From positions 1-64,000 of the forward strand of contig CALUPO010000002.1 of assembly GCA_944322675.1 (NCBI GenBank): a stretch of 64,000 nucleotides of DNA. The letters run 5' to 3'. This document shows, piece after piece, positions 1-7,790 of the stretch. Below the pieces are notes generated by a model. It was not told the origin of the DNA. It ran no database searches and saw only the letters and a program-made list of their open reading frames with translations. The stretch is from Candidatus Gastranaerophilales bacterium. GTDB lineage: Bacteria > Cyanobacteriota > Vampirovibrionia > Gastranaerophilales > Gastranaerophilaceae. Position 1 is the stretch's first letter, and each line of letters starts with the position of its first letter. Position numbers and translations under genes: made by a program.

Positions 1-210
1 ACAATTTTAAAAAAATTGTGAAACGGAGTTGCATAGTTCCGAACGCTGCATAATCCAAGACAGTAACCCCGTCTGGAAGACATTAAATTAATTTTAAATA
101 ATTTTAAAAAAATAATTATTCGTGCCTGCGAATGGGTTACATTTGTTGACTTTATTCTACAATTGTTTAATTCTTTAAAAAAATAAACAAAGCTGTCCCG
201 TCCGGAGGAC
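1..210 (+). repeat. Right half of a dispersed repeat element, cut by the window start
   Basis: This stretch matches the right-hand module of the element copies at 197-633 and 54357-55182. It contains the right inverted arm (121-150), then TTTATTCTAC and the closing GTCCGGAGGAC hairpin at 200-210, which also opens the next copy. Bases 10-30 (AAAAATTGTGAAACGGAGTT) resemble 55150-55171 near the end of the distal copy. I see no coding potential. The left half lies outside the window. Confidence 0.7.
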
Positions 211-221
211 GTTAAAATATT
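62..221 (+). repeat. 160-bp direct repeat, copy 1
   Basis: Bases 62-221 are nearly identical to 485-644 at a constant offset of 423. The few differences seen include G/A in the arm (GAATGGG versus GAATGAG) and GTCCGGAGGAC versus GTCCGTAGGAC. The unit starts with a GTCTGGAAGAC mini-hairpin and ends with GTCCGGAGGAC. It is non-coding and very AT-rich between the hairpins. Confidence 0.95.
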
Positions 222-633
222 TAATTTGTTGAAGTTTAACAATTTTGTCACCCTCACCCCAAACTTTACGATTAAAATGGAAAGTGGAAAATAAAAAAGT
301 TTGAGAAAGAGGTCAACAATGGCAACCCATACGCAGGTTTGAGTAATAGTCACAGACGAAACAGTGTCAAAGCCTCCTTTTGTTTGAGTGCACGAAGTGC
401 ACGAGTTAAGGAGGCTTAAGTTGAGTCGTGTGAATATACGAAAACCAAGTGGGTTGAAAGGTTTTGGTTACTTTTGGCTTCAAAAGTAACCCCGTCTGGA
501 AGACATTAAATTAATTTTAAATAATTTTAAAAAAATAATTATTCGTGCCTGCGAATGAGTTACATTTATTGACTTTATTCTACAATTGTTTAATTCTTTA
601 AAAAAATAAACAAAGCTGTCCCGTCCGTAGGAC
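197..633 (+). mobile_element. Non-autonomous repeat element, copy 1
   Basis: The element is bounded by GTCC-GGA-GGAC-type mini-hairpins at 200-210 and about 623-633. Inside are two 30-nt inverted arms, 312-341 and 544-573, that match at about 21 of 30 positions without gaps. The left module (193-350) recurs at 54352-54510, with 303-350 identical base for base. Between the arms sits a strong hairpin (370-417). No transposase is present, so mobility is inferred from dispersion, the inverted arms and variable interior length. It could instead be a structured intergenic element spread by another mechanism. Confidence 0.55.
370..417 (+). repeat. Two-level hairpin inside the repeat element
   Basis: A perfect 10-bp outer stem (AAGCCTCCTT with AAGGAGGCTT) encloses an inner GTGCAC-GAA-GTGCAC hairpin, with unpaired TTGTTTGA and GAGTT between the stems. 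The homologous hairpin at 54734-54773, in the opposite orientation, keeps the unpaired segments but has a different, still fully paired stem (GCAGCCTT with AAGGCTGC). The compensatory change argues that the fold itself is selected. Confidence 0.75.
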
Positions 634-644
634 GTTAAAATATT
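485..644 (+). repeat. 160-bp direct repeat, copy 2
   Basis: This is the second copy of the 62-221 repeat and forms the right half of the element at 197-633. It abuts the palindrome at 645-693 directly. Confidence 0.95.
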
Positions 645-693
645 GGAACTTATATACAACTTTACACAAAGCTTAGTGTAAACTGATATATAA
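645..693 (+). repeat. Imperfect palindrome, copy A
   Basis: The core is CTTTACAC-AAAGCTTA-GTGTAAA flanked by TTATATACAA and TGATATATAA, giving an interrupted dyad of about 45 bp. A nearly identical copy lies inverted at 14051-14098, and its left half occurs at 54327-54350. Here and at 54327 the palindrome touches the edge of the repeat element, so it may be an insertion target or part of the element. It also lies about 95 bp upstream of the first gene and could be a protein-binding site. Confidence 0.75.
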
Positions 694-788
694 ATACTGT
701 AAATTTTTGTAAAAAAATATTAACAAATACCTCATTTACTAGCAAATTTTTTTTTTAGGGTACTTAAAATAAAAGTAAAGGAATGTTT

Positions 789-1811
789 ATGGAAATAAGT
801 CGAAATAATTTTAACGGGAATTTAAATTGTAATCAAGTCAAAACATCCAAGCGAAGTATGTCAGATAAGACATCTTTTAAAGGTTTGGATAATTTTGTTG
901 TCACGACAATGGATATGATAGAGCGTGGTGGCATGGCAGCGTCATTTACTATTCAAGACATGCTTGGTACAAATATACCAAGAACACTCACAGCACTTGA
1001 TAGAAATCGTGAGGAATTAGGGCATCCTAATTATGCACATGCATCTGAAGTTGCAATTAGGGAATTTGTAACAGGACCTTTGTTATTTTTAGTCCCTGCA
1101 GCTATTTTAAAAACAGCAACAATAAAACATAAAGCTGGTGAAGTTTCTTTAAACACAATTAACGGATTAAGTGACGTTTTATCAGATTCTTTAAAATCAA
1201 TTAAAGATTTAAAAAATGAAAAAAATTTAAATTTAAAAATTTATAATGATATCTTTAAAAATATCCTTGAAAATGCAGCTTACAAAGGAGATTTAGATAA
1301 AGAGGCTAAAAATTTTGCTGAAACATTTGAAAAAGCATTAAAATTGCCTAAAAAAGGATTTTTTAAAAAACTTTTAAATAAAGCTCAACCGGGGTCAAAA
1401 GATGATCTTTTAGATAATCTTGCTAATGATATTTCTAAAATAATAAAACAAAACTCTAATGATGCTTCAAAAGATTTTACAATGCTTACATTTGGTAAAA
1501 CAAATAAATTTAGTCGAAATATTTATAAATTTTTTGAAGAACTTGCAAATTATACAAATGATTTGTCAAGTAGCATGAAAAAGTCAAGTAAGTTATCAAA
1601 TAATCAAGAATTTATAAAAAAGTTTAATAAAACAAGAAGTACATTTAGAGTATTATTAAATATATTTATGACAGTAGGCACAATGGCTGTGGTTTCACTT
1701 GTTCCAAAATTATATATGAGAAGTAAAGAAAATCCTGCACTTGCAGGTCTTAAATCTGAAAATATAAATAATATTGCTTCTCAGAAGGAGGTTACAAATG
1801 AAAATAAATAA
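789..1811 (+). CDS. Conserved hypothetical protein with N-terminal SFKG motif
   Basis: I do not recognise a family with known function. The start at 789 is preferred over 783 because AAAGG at 777-781 is then spaced normally. The N-terminus is polar and Asn/Lys-rich and carries FNG and then SFKG about 30 residues in. Next comes a conserved-looking segment (MIERGGMAASFTIQDMLGTN), a hydrophobic stretch near residues 90-110 (TGPLLFLVPAAIL), a long charged helical middle, and a second hydrophobic segment near residues 290-310. The protein may be membrane-associated. It overlaps the next gene by 14 bp, which suggests translational coupling and shared function. Confidence 0.8.
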   Translation: MEISRNNFNGNLNCNQVKTSKRSMSDKTSFKGLDNFVVTTMDMIERGGMAASFTIQDMLGTNIPRTLTALDRNREELGHPNYAHASEVAIREFVTGPLLFLVPAAILKTATIKHKAGEVSLNTINGLSDVLSDSLKSIKDLKNEKNLNLKIYNDIFKNILENAAYKGDLDKEAKNFAETFEKALKLPKKGFFKKLLNKAQPGSKDDLLDNLANDISKIIKQNSNDASKDFTMLTFGKTNKFSRNIYKFFEELANYTNDLSSSMKKSSKLSNNQEFIKKFNKTRSTFRVLLNIFMTVGTMAVVSLVPKLYMRSKENPALAGLKSENINNIASQKEVTNENK

Positions 1812-2679
1812 TATTTCAACAAATATATATAATAATAAAAATATAAATTCTAAAATAACAAAAAAGCAATCACAAATAGCTTTTGGTGCCAGTCCTCATA
1901 ATTTTTTGCACAAACTTAATGAAAAACTAGAATACTCAGGTGTTTCTATGCCTGTTTTGGCACTTGGAATTGTATCATTTGGTGCAATTTTGCTTCCACG
2001 TTTAATAAAAGCAAGAGATAATACAGAACGTGCAGAAATTCTTCAACGTGATGTAACAACAATTATTATTATGATGATAGGTTCTTTTTCACTAAGAAAC
2101 ATTATGTCAACATTATGTGCCAAAAAATCAGGTTATGCTTTAATGAATGGTAATCATAAAGCTAATCCTTTTGTAAAAACATTAAATTTGTTTAATCCTT
2201 TAAGTTCTACAAATATACTATCAAGTTCACAGCTTGTTTCTAAATACAGTAAAATTGATGACTATAAAGAAGGATTTTATGGTTTTGCAAAGTTTTTAAA
2301 TGAAAATGGCGGGGATGCAAAAAAATTCTTTTCATCTAATAAAAAATTAAAAAGTATAACTGAAGATTTATATATGCGATTTAAACCGAAAAATGCATCA
2401 TCCCAGTTTAAAAATGCAAATAAAAATGATATAGCAGAAATGTTTAAAAATATAAATAATTCAAGCGAGAAAACACAAATTTTGAAAGACTTAACAAAAT
2501 TGTTTAAAGAAACTGATAATAGTTTTGTTAAAAAAGCAAAATTTATGAATAGCTTTTTTGACTTTTTGTCAACATTTTTATTTATTCCTTTCTTTTTAGG
2601 TGTGGGATTACCTAAAATGAATGAAAAAACTGTAAGAAAAATGCTTGACGAAAATGTACAAGTATCAAATAAAAGTTAG
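1798..2679 (+). CDS. Conserved hypothetical protein with N-terminal IAFGA motif
   Basis: The start at 1798 is set by a strong AAGGAGG 7 bases upstream, inside the end of the preceding gene. The Asn/Lys-rich N-terminus ends in an IAFGA motif near residue 31, followed by hydrophobic segments near residues 50-70 (VLALGIVSFGAILLPRLI) and 88-105 (IIIMMIGSFSLRNIM), a soluble Lys-rich middle and a C-terminal hydrophobic stretch (FLSTFLFIPFFLGVGLP). The architecture resembles its upstream partner. I infer the two act together, perhaps at the membrane. Function is unknown. Confidence 0.8.
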   Translation: MKINNISTNIYNNKNINSKITKKQSQIAFGASPHNFLHKLNEKLEYSGVSMPVLALGIVSFGAILLPRLIKARDNTERAEILQRDVTTIIIMMIGSFSLRNIMSTLCAKKSGYALMNGNHKANPFVKTLNLFNPLSSTNILSSSQLVSKYSKIDDYKEGFYGFAKFLNENGGDAKKFFSSNKKLKSITEDLYMRFKPKNASSQFKNANKNDIAEMFKNINNSSEKTQILKDLTKLFKETDNSFVKKAKFMNSFFDFLSTFLFIPFFLGVGLPKMNEKTVRKMLDENVQVSNKS

Positions 2680-2708
2680 CCAGTTTTAATTTGTAAAAAT
2701 AAAGAAAC

Positions 2709-3506
2709 TTAATTAAGACTATCTATTAAACATGAAGCAGTTTCAAAAATCATATCGGATAATGATTCAGCAATATCACCTGTAATCCTTGTCAATCTTT
2801 CTACAGTATTAATATTTTTATTTGCATAATCGCAATGTGCAATAATATCAGCATAAGAAACAAGCCCAACAACATTTGAAATTGAAGATTGACCAGGATT
2901 ATGATGATATTTTATACAATTTGCTATAATAACTGGCAATTGCCATTTTTTTGCAAGTTTAAAACCAACATCTGTGTGTGTAGCTCCAATTAACAAATTT
3001 TCAACTTCAAGTATATTATTTCCTTCGCTTACCAGTGTTTTTACTTTATTATATGCAATTGGTGAAGAATGATTTAAAACAATCTTGCCAATATCATGCA
3101 AAAAAGAAACAATAAAAGCATCTTCGGGTTTTAATATTTTAACTTGTTTTGCAAGAAATTCACAAGCAACTGCAGAGATTATAGAATGTTCCCACAAGTC
3201 ACGTCCACCACGAGAAGTGAGCATTGGTTTTAAAGTTATTGCAATAACTGTCTTGCGTACTTCGTTAAAACCCAATAATGATATTGCATTTTGTATTGAC
3301 GTTATTTGTTTAGGTAATCCATAATATGCAGAATTTACAAGTTTTAGCACCTGGGTTGTTAATGATTGATCATATGAAATAATTTTTGCAAGTTCTTTTA
3401 AACCTGAATTTTCAGATTTTATTATATTTAATGCTTTCATAACTACATTTGGCATAGCAGGAAGTGCATCATATTTATTTATCATATTTTGCATATTATT
3501 ATTCAT
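2709..3506 (-). CDS. HDOD domain protein
   Basis: The 265-residue protein is essentially one HDOD domain. Its N-terminal part reads LPAMPNVVMKAL...DQSLTTQVLKLVNSAYYGLP, typical of the family, and FLHDIGK near residue 135 keeps the HD pair. HDOD proteins occur in signalling outputs such as motility and second-messenger responses, usually as non-catalytic adaptors. The exact role here cannot be read from sequence. It starts 6 bases after the ftsX stop and so is the last gene of the six-gene minus-strand run. It lacks a GGDEF, EAL or kinase domain. Confidence 0.9.
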   Translation of the reverse strand: MNNNMQNMINKYDALPAMPNVVMKALNIIKSENSGLKELAKIISYDQSLTTQVLKLVNSAYYGLPKQITSIQNAISLLGFNEVRKTVIAITLKPMLTSRGGRDLWEHSIISAVACEFLAKQVKILKPEDAFIVSFLHDIGKIVLNHSSPIAYNKVKTLVSEGNNILEVENLLIGATHTDVGFKLAKKWQLPVIIANCIKYHHNPGQSSISNVVGLVSYADIIAHCDYANKNINTVERLTRITGDIAESLSDMIFETASCLIDSLN

Positions 3507-3512
3507 TTTGAC

Positions 3513-4421
3513 TTATACCTGAATATGTTTTTTTATAGATAAAATACTACCACCTGAAGCAAAGATAATAGCTAATATAAAAATAGCAACCGAAACTAAT
3601 TTATCAGCAAATATTGGAGAAGGAATCATGAAGAAATGATGAACATTATTCAATCCGTTTTGTATGGCAGACATAGGCAAAAGGGAAATAATTGCACTTA
3701 AGAAACCATAAATAGCACCCTGTAATATTAAAGGTGTTCGTATATACCAATTGCTTACTCCCATTAAACGCATAATTTCAATTTCATCTTTTCTTGATTG
3801 AATAACAAGTTGAATTGTGTTATTAATTATCGTTATTGTTAAAATAGCAGCTATAATAATGACAATAATTGTAACTGTTTGAACAACAGAATTAAATATT
3901 TCCATTTTCTTTGCAATATCCTTTGCATAATTTAAATCTTCAACACCATTTAGTGTTTTAATTTGTTGAAAAACAGTCTCAAGATTTTTAGGTTCATCTA
4001 TTTGAACATGTATGGTGTCAGGAAGCGGATTTTTTATATCAGGCATATCTAATTCTTTTTTAAGTTTATTCCATGAAATCTCCTTAGGTGTAATTTTGAC
4101 GGATTTAACATTATTAATATGAGAAATTGACTGGGCTAAAAGATTAGTATCATATTGCGGCTTTACATAAACAGATAACTGAAGCGAACTGCCAATAGCC
4201 TGAGCAAAAGTTGAAACAGATATTGAAGTCCTAAATAATGCTCCAAAAATTGTTAAAATAGCAACAAGAGTCGATACTATAGCAAAATTTACCCACCCAG
4301 TACGCTTTATACTATATAACGCTTCCATAACAATACGATATATTATACGTAACTCAGTTATAATATCTTTGGGAATGTGAGGTTTTACGTGTTTTTTTAT
4401 TGTATTTCGTGTATTACTCAT
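3513..4421 (-). CDS. ftsX: Cell division protein FtsX
   Basis: FtsX is the membrane subunit of the FtsEX complex, which couples ATP hydrolysis to activation of septal peptidoglycan hydrolases. The 302 residues show the family layout: a cytoplasmic N-terminus, a membrane segment near residues 43-63, a periplasmic domain (LSVYVKPQYDTNLLAQSI...), then three more membrane segments with the FtsX signature EIEIMRLMGVSNWYIRTPLI in the loop. It overlaps ftsE by 8 bases, which is the normal ftsE-ftsX arrangement. Confidence 0.96.
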   Translation of the reverse strand: MSNTRNTIKKHVKPHIPKDIITELRIIYRIVMEALYSIKRTGWVNFAIVSTLVAILTIFGALFRTSISVSTFAQAIGSSLQLSVYVKPQYDTNLLAQSISHINNVKSVKITPKEISWNKLKKELDMPDIKNPLPDTIHVQIDEPKNLETVFQQIKTLNGVEDLNYAKDIAKKMEIFNSVVQTVTIIVIIIAAILTITIINNTIQLVIQSRKDEIEIMRLMGVSNWYIRTPLILQGAIYGFLSAIISLLPMSAIQNGLNNVHHFFMIPSPIFADKLVSVAIFILAIIFASGGSILSIKKHIQV

Positions 4422-5088
4422 AAGTACCGCCTAACTCATCACGTATTATTTCTCCATTATTTAATGTTATTACACGCTTACGAAAATGATTAACCATTGC
4501 TTTATCATGTGTTGAAATAATTAAAGTTATTCCTTTTAAATTTATTTGTTCTAAAATTTGCATAATTTCAAGGGAATTTTTTGGATCTAAATTTCCAGTT
4601 GGTTCATCAGCAATCAAAAGCGGAGGTCCATTAACAATTGCACGGGCAATTGATACCCGTTGTTGTTCTCCACCTGATAATTCATTAGCTTTTGCTTTTA
4701 TTTTATTATCTAAATCAACTATTTTTAAAGCACCTAAAACACGGGCTTCTATTTCACGAGAACTATAACCAAGTGTTCTTATGACGTAAGCCACATTATC
4801 ATAGACACTTTGATTTTGAAGAAGTTTATAATCCTGAAAAACAATCCCCATACATCTGCGAAGATTAGGAACTTTATAACTTGGTAAATTAGCCACATTA
4901 ACATTCCCTATCGTTACAACGCCGTTTGTAGGTGTCTCTTCACGGTACAAAAGTTTCATTAATGTCGATTTTCCCGCACCTGAAGCACCGGTTAAAAATA
5001 CAAATTCACCTGCATTTATGTCTAAATTTACATTTTTTAATGCATATGTATTTTTATATTTTTTACTTACATTTGTTAATTTTATCAT
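4414..5088 (-). CDS. ftsE: Cell division ATP-binding protein FtsE
   Basis: This is the ABC ATPase partner of FtsX. Visible motifs are Walker A GASGAGKST (residues 34-42), Q-loop FQDYKLL, the ABC signature LSGGEQQR, Walker B LLIADEPTGNLD and the switch histidine in ISTHD. At 224 residues it has the usual length. It lies downstream of the transketolase pair with a 36-base gap and overlaps ftsX. The Shine-Dalgarno sequence is weak. Confidence 0.96.
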   Translation of the reverse strand: MIKLTNVSKKYKNTYALKNVNLDINAGEFVFLTGASGAGKSTLMKLLYREETPTNGVVTIGNVNVANLPSYKVPNLRRCMGIVFQDYKLLQNQSVYDNVAYVIRTLGYSSREIEARVLGALKIVDLDNKIKAKANELSGGEQQRVSIARAIVNGPPLLIADEPTGNLDPKNSLEIMQILEQINLKGITLIISTHDKAMVNHFRKRVITLNNGEIIRDELGGTYE

Positions 5089-5124
5089 ATTTTTTATTTT
5101 TCACTACTAATATATACTTATATT

Positions 5125-6087
5125 TTATACTAAATATTTTTTTATTTCATTTGCAATTTGTCCAGGAGTTAAATTATAAAATTCTAAAAGTTCATCAGGT
5201 GTTCCTGATTGTCCAAAAGTATCATTAACTCCAAATTTTATAACACGACAAGGGTAATCCGAAGCACAAACAACATTACAAACTGATGAACCAAGACCTC
5301 CTATTATAGAATGGTTTTCTAGTGTAAATATAGTTTTTTGTTTCTTTGCACAATTAATTATACTTTCTTTATCAATTGGTTTTAACATTCCTATGTGCAT
5401 AACTTCAAGATCAATATTATATTCTTCTTTTAATATACTTGCCGTTTCAAGAGCATTATAAGTAAATTCACCTGTTGAAATGATTGTTGCATCATTTCCT
5501 TTCTTTATAATCTGTGCTTTATATGGGTCAAAATTAATATTTTCATAAGTGAAAACATCATAAACATCACACCGGGAGAGCCTAATATACATAGGAAAAT
5601 CATAAGTTAGCGAAAATTCAAGTATTTTTTTAGTTTCATAAGCATCACTTGGAGAATATATCATAATATTAGGTATAGCTTTCATAATAGCAATGTCTTC
5701 CAAAGCCTGATGTGATGCTCCATCCTCACCAACTGTCAATCCACAGTGTGTTGCAACAATTTTTACATCCAAATTGTTATAACACAAAGTGTTACGTATT
5801 TGTTCCCATGCTCTTCCGGTTGCAAACATAGCAAATGATGACACATATACTTTTTTACCCGCCAAACTTAAACCACATGCCTGAGTTATTAAGTTTTGCT
5901 CAGCTATTCCTACATTAAAAAACCTCTCCTTGAATTTTTTTGCAAAGATATTTGTCTTAGTAGAGCAAGATAAATCAGCATCCATGACAACTATATCCTG
6001 TCTTTTTTCGCCAAATAATGCAAGAGTTTCACCATAAACATTACGCATTGATTGCTTTTTCTTGTTTTTGTCTAAAATATTTTTCAT
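5125..6087 (-). CDS. Transketolase, C-terminal subunit
   Basis: This is the second half of a split transketolase, carrying the pyrimidine-binding and C-terminal domains (VVMDADLSCST, RFFNVGIAEQN, GLTVGEDGASHQALEDIA). With the adjacent N-terminal subunit it should interconvert pentose-phosphate sugars using thiamine diphosphate. I place the start at 6087 (MKNILDK), 7 bases after the upstream stop. The reading frame stays open upstream to 6150, but those residues overlap the partner gene and are not family-like. A related 1-deoxyxylulose-type or other TPP enzyme is a less likely alternative. Confidence 0.9.
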   Translation of the reverse strand: MKNILDKNKKKQSMRNVYGETLALFGEKRQDIVVMDADLSCSTKTNIFAKKFKERFFNVGIAEQNLITQACGLSLAGKKVYVSSFAMFATGRAWEQIRNTLCYNNLDVKIVATHCGLTVGEDGASHQALEDIAIMKAIPNIMIYSPSDAYETKKILEFSLTYDFPMYIRLSRCDVYDVFTYENINFDPYKAQIIKKGNDATIISTGEFTYNALETASILKEEYNIDLEVMHIGMLKPIDKESIINCAKKQKTIFTLENHSIIGGLGSSVCNVVCASDYPCRVIKFGVNDTFGQSGTPDELLEFYNLTPGQIANEIKKYLV

Positions 6088-6094
6088 AATTGTT

Positions 6095-6940
6095 TTACTT
6101 AAGCTCCTCAATTGCTTTATTATATTCATTAACATCAGGTGCTTTTCCATGCCAATCTTTGTTATTGTTCATAAATGAAACACCATAACCTTTTTTTGTA
6201 TTTGCTATTATACAGCAGGGTTTTTCTTTTGATAACTTTGCTTCTTCATATGCATTGTAAATACTATCAAAGTTATGTCCATCAATTTCGTAAACATTCC
6301 AATCAAAACTTTTAAATTTAGAGGCTAAATCTGATAAAGACATTACATCATCAGTTTTACCATCAATTTGCAAGTCATTTTTATCAACGATGGCTATGAC
6401 ATTATTAAGCTTATTATGTCCTGCACTCATAATAGCTTCCCAAATGTTACCTTCCTGAAGTTCACCATCACCAAGCAAAACAAAAACTTTTGATGTTTCA
6501 TTTTTATCAAGTTTTAACCCTAAAGCTATGCCATTGGCTATTGATAATCCTTGCCCCAATGAACCTGTTGAAACTTCAACACAGTTTAAAAATTTTTTTG
6601 AAGGATGTCCTTGTAATTTTGAACCAAGTTGCCTAAATGTTAAAAGTTCATCTTTTGATATATATCCAAATTGTGCTAAAACAGCATAATACAAAGCACT
6701 TGCATGTCCTTTAGATAAAATAAATCTATCACGTTTTTTATAACTTTCATCATCACATTTTTTGTGATTAAGGCTTTTAAAAAATAAAGTTAACAACAAT
6801 TCAACAGATGAAAAAGCACCACCTATATGACCACTTTTTGCACTATACACCATTTTTAAAATATCAAGACGAATACAACGTGCCATCATTTTTAATTTTT
6901 GTTTTTCTTCAACACTTAAACAAACTTCATTTTTTAACAT
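6095..6940 (-). CDS. Transketolase, N-terminal subunit
   Basis: This is the thiamine-diphosphate-binding half of a split transketolase. It shows SGHIGGAFSSVELL, DRFILSKGHAS, STGSLGQGLSIANGIALGL, and the TPP motif LLGDGELQEGNIWEA (GDG near residue 157) followed by VDKNDLQIDG. The 281 residues match the usual length of the N-terminal subunit. The ATG directly follows the stop of the upstream glycosyltransferase gene, so the two are probably translated from one transcript. Confidence 0.93.
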   Translation of the reverse strand: MLKNEVCLSVEEKQKLKMMARCIRLDILKMVYSAKSGHIGGAFSSVELLLTLFFKSLNHKKCDDESYKKRDRFILSKGHASALYYAVLAQFGYISKDELLTFRQLGSKLQGHPSKKFLNCVEVSTGSLGQGLSIANGIALGLKLDKNETSKVFVLLGDGELQEGNIWEAIMSAGHNKLNNVIAIVDKNDLQIDGKTDDVMSLSDLASKFKSFDWNVYEIDGHNFDSIYNAYEEAKLSKEKPCCIIANTKKGYGVSFMNNNKDWHGKAPDVNEYNKAIEELK

Positions 6941-7696
6941 TTAGTCACTACCATCACTTTCTTTTAATATATTACTTATTATAACCTTTATCATAAATAA
7001 AGGCAAAGTTGGAAATATACGTTTAAATCTACAAGGTTGTGTTATAAGACGATAAAACCATTCAAGCCCAAATTTTTGAAAAATCAAAGGAGCTCTTTTT
7101 ACGTAACCTGACCAAACGTCAAAACTTCCCCCAACTCCTATAAAAATACATCCTTTCAATTTATCTTTTATTTCGCTTATAAACATTTCTTGTTTTTTGC
7201 CTCCCATGGCAACAAGCAATATTTTAGGATTTAAATTTATTAATTCGTTTTGAATAATTTTTTTTTCATCTTCATCAAAAAAACCATTGTGGCAGTATAC
7301 AATATTTAAATTAGGTATTTTGAACTTTAAGTTTTCGACCGCTTTATTTATAATTTTATCTTCTGAACCAACTAGTGCGACTTTATAATTATATTTAGTT
7401 GATGCTTTTAAAAGATTAAAAGCAAAATCCACACCCGGAATCCGTGTTGCATTTTTTATCCCGCTTAGCTTTAAAGCAAGCATAACACCGACACCATCCG
7501 GAATAGTTAAGTCAGCACTTTGTAGTATGGATTTTAAACATTTATCTTTGTTGCCTGATTCAATAATTTCAGGATTTATTGTCACAATATGTGTATTTTT
7601 ATTCTCTTCAAGCCGGCTAAGTGTATAATTAAGTGCTTCATTAAAATTAATTATATCAATATCAAAATCCAAAATATTAAACTTTTTTAATTGCAT
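6941..7696 (-). CDS. WecG/TagA/CpsF family glycosyltransferase
   Basis: This is a family GT26 enzyme. Members transfer N-acetylmannosaminuronic acid, N-acetylmannosamine or related sugars to lipid-linked acceptors at the inner face of the membrane. Family motifs are TINPEI, ADLTIPDGVGVMLALKL, IPGVDF, LLVAMGGKKQEMFI, IGVGGSFDVWSGYVKRAP and the C-terminal GLEWFYRLITQPCRFKRI. The length of 251 residues is normal. It heads the minus-strand run leading into transketolase and ftsEX. The sugar and acceptor cannot be deduced. Confidence 0.93.
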   Translation of the reverse strand: MQLKKFNILDFDIDIINFNEALNYTLSRLEENKNTHIVTINPEIIESGNKDKCLKSILQSADLTIPDGVGVMLALKLSGIKNATRIPGVDFAFNLLKASTKYNYKVALVGSEDKIINKAVENLKFKIPNLNIVYCHNGFFDEDEKKIIQNELINLNPKILLVAMGGKKQEMFISEIKDKLKGCIFIGVGGSFDVWSGYVKRAPLIFQKFGLEWFYRLITQPCRFKRIFPTLPLFMIKVIISNILKESDGSD

Positions 7697-7790
7697 TTTA
7701 AAATTCCGCTATACTTCATTTTTAATTATTCTAACAAATTTTAGCGGATTAAACAAGATAACGGGTTGTTTATTGTTAATATTCATAAAC

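Noticed and set aside
645-693. Chromosomal dif site
   Set aside because: The arms match Xer half-sites only loosely, the spacer is wrong, and three copies exist, whereas a true dif is normally single.
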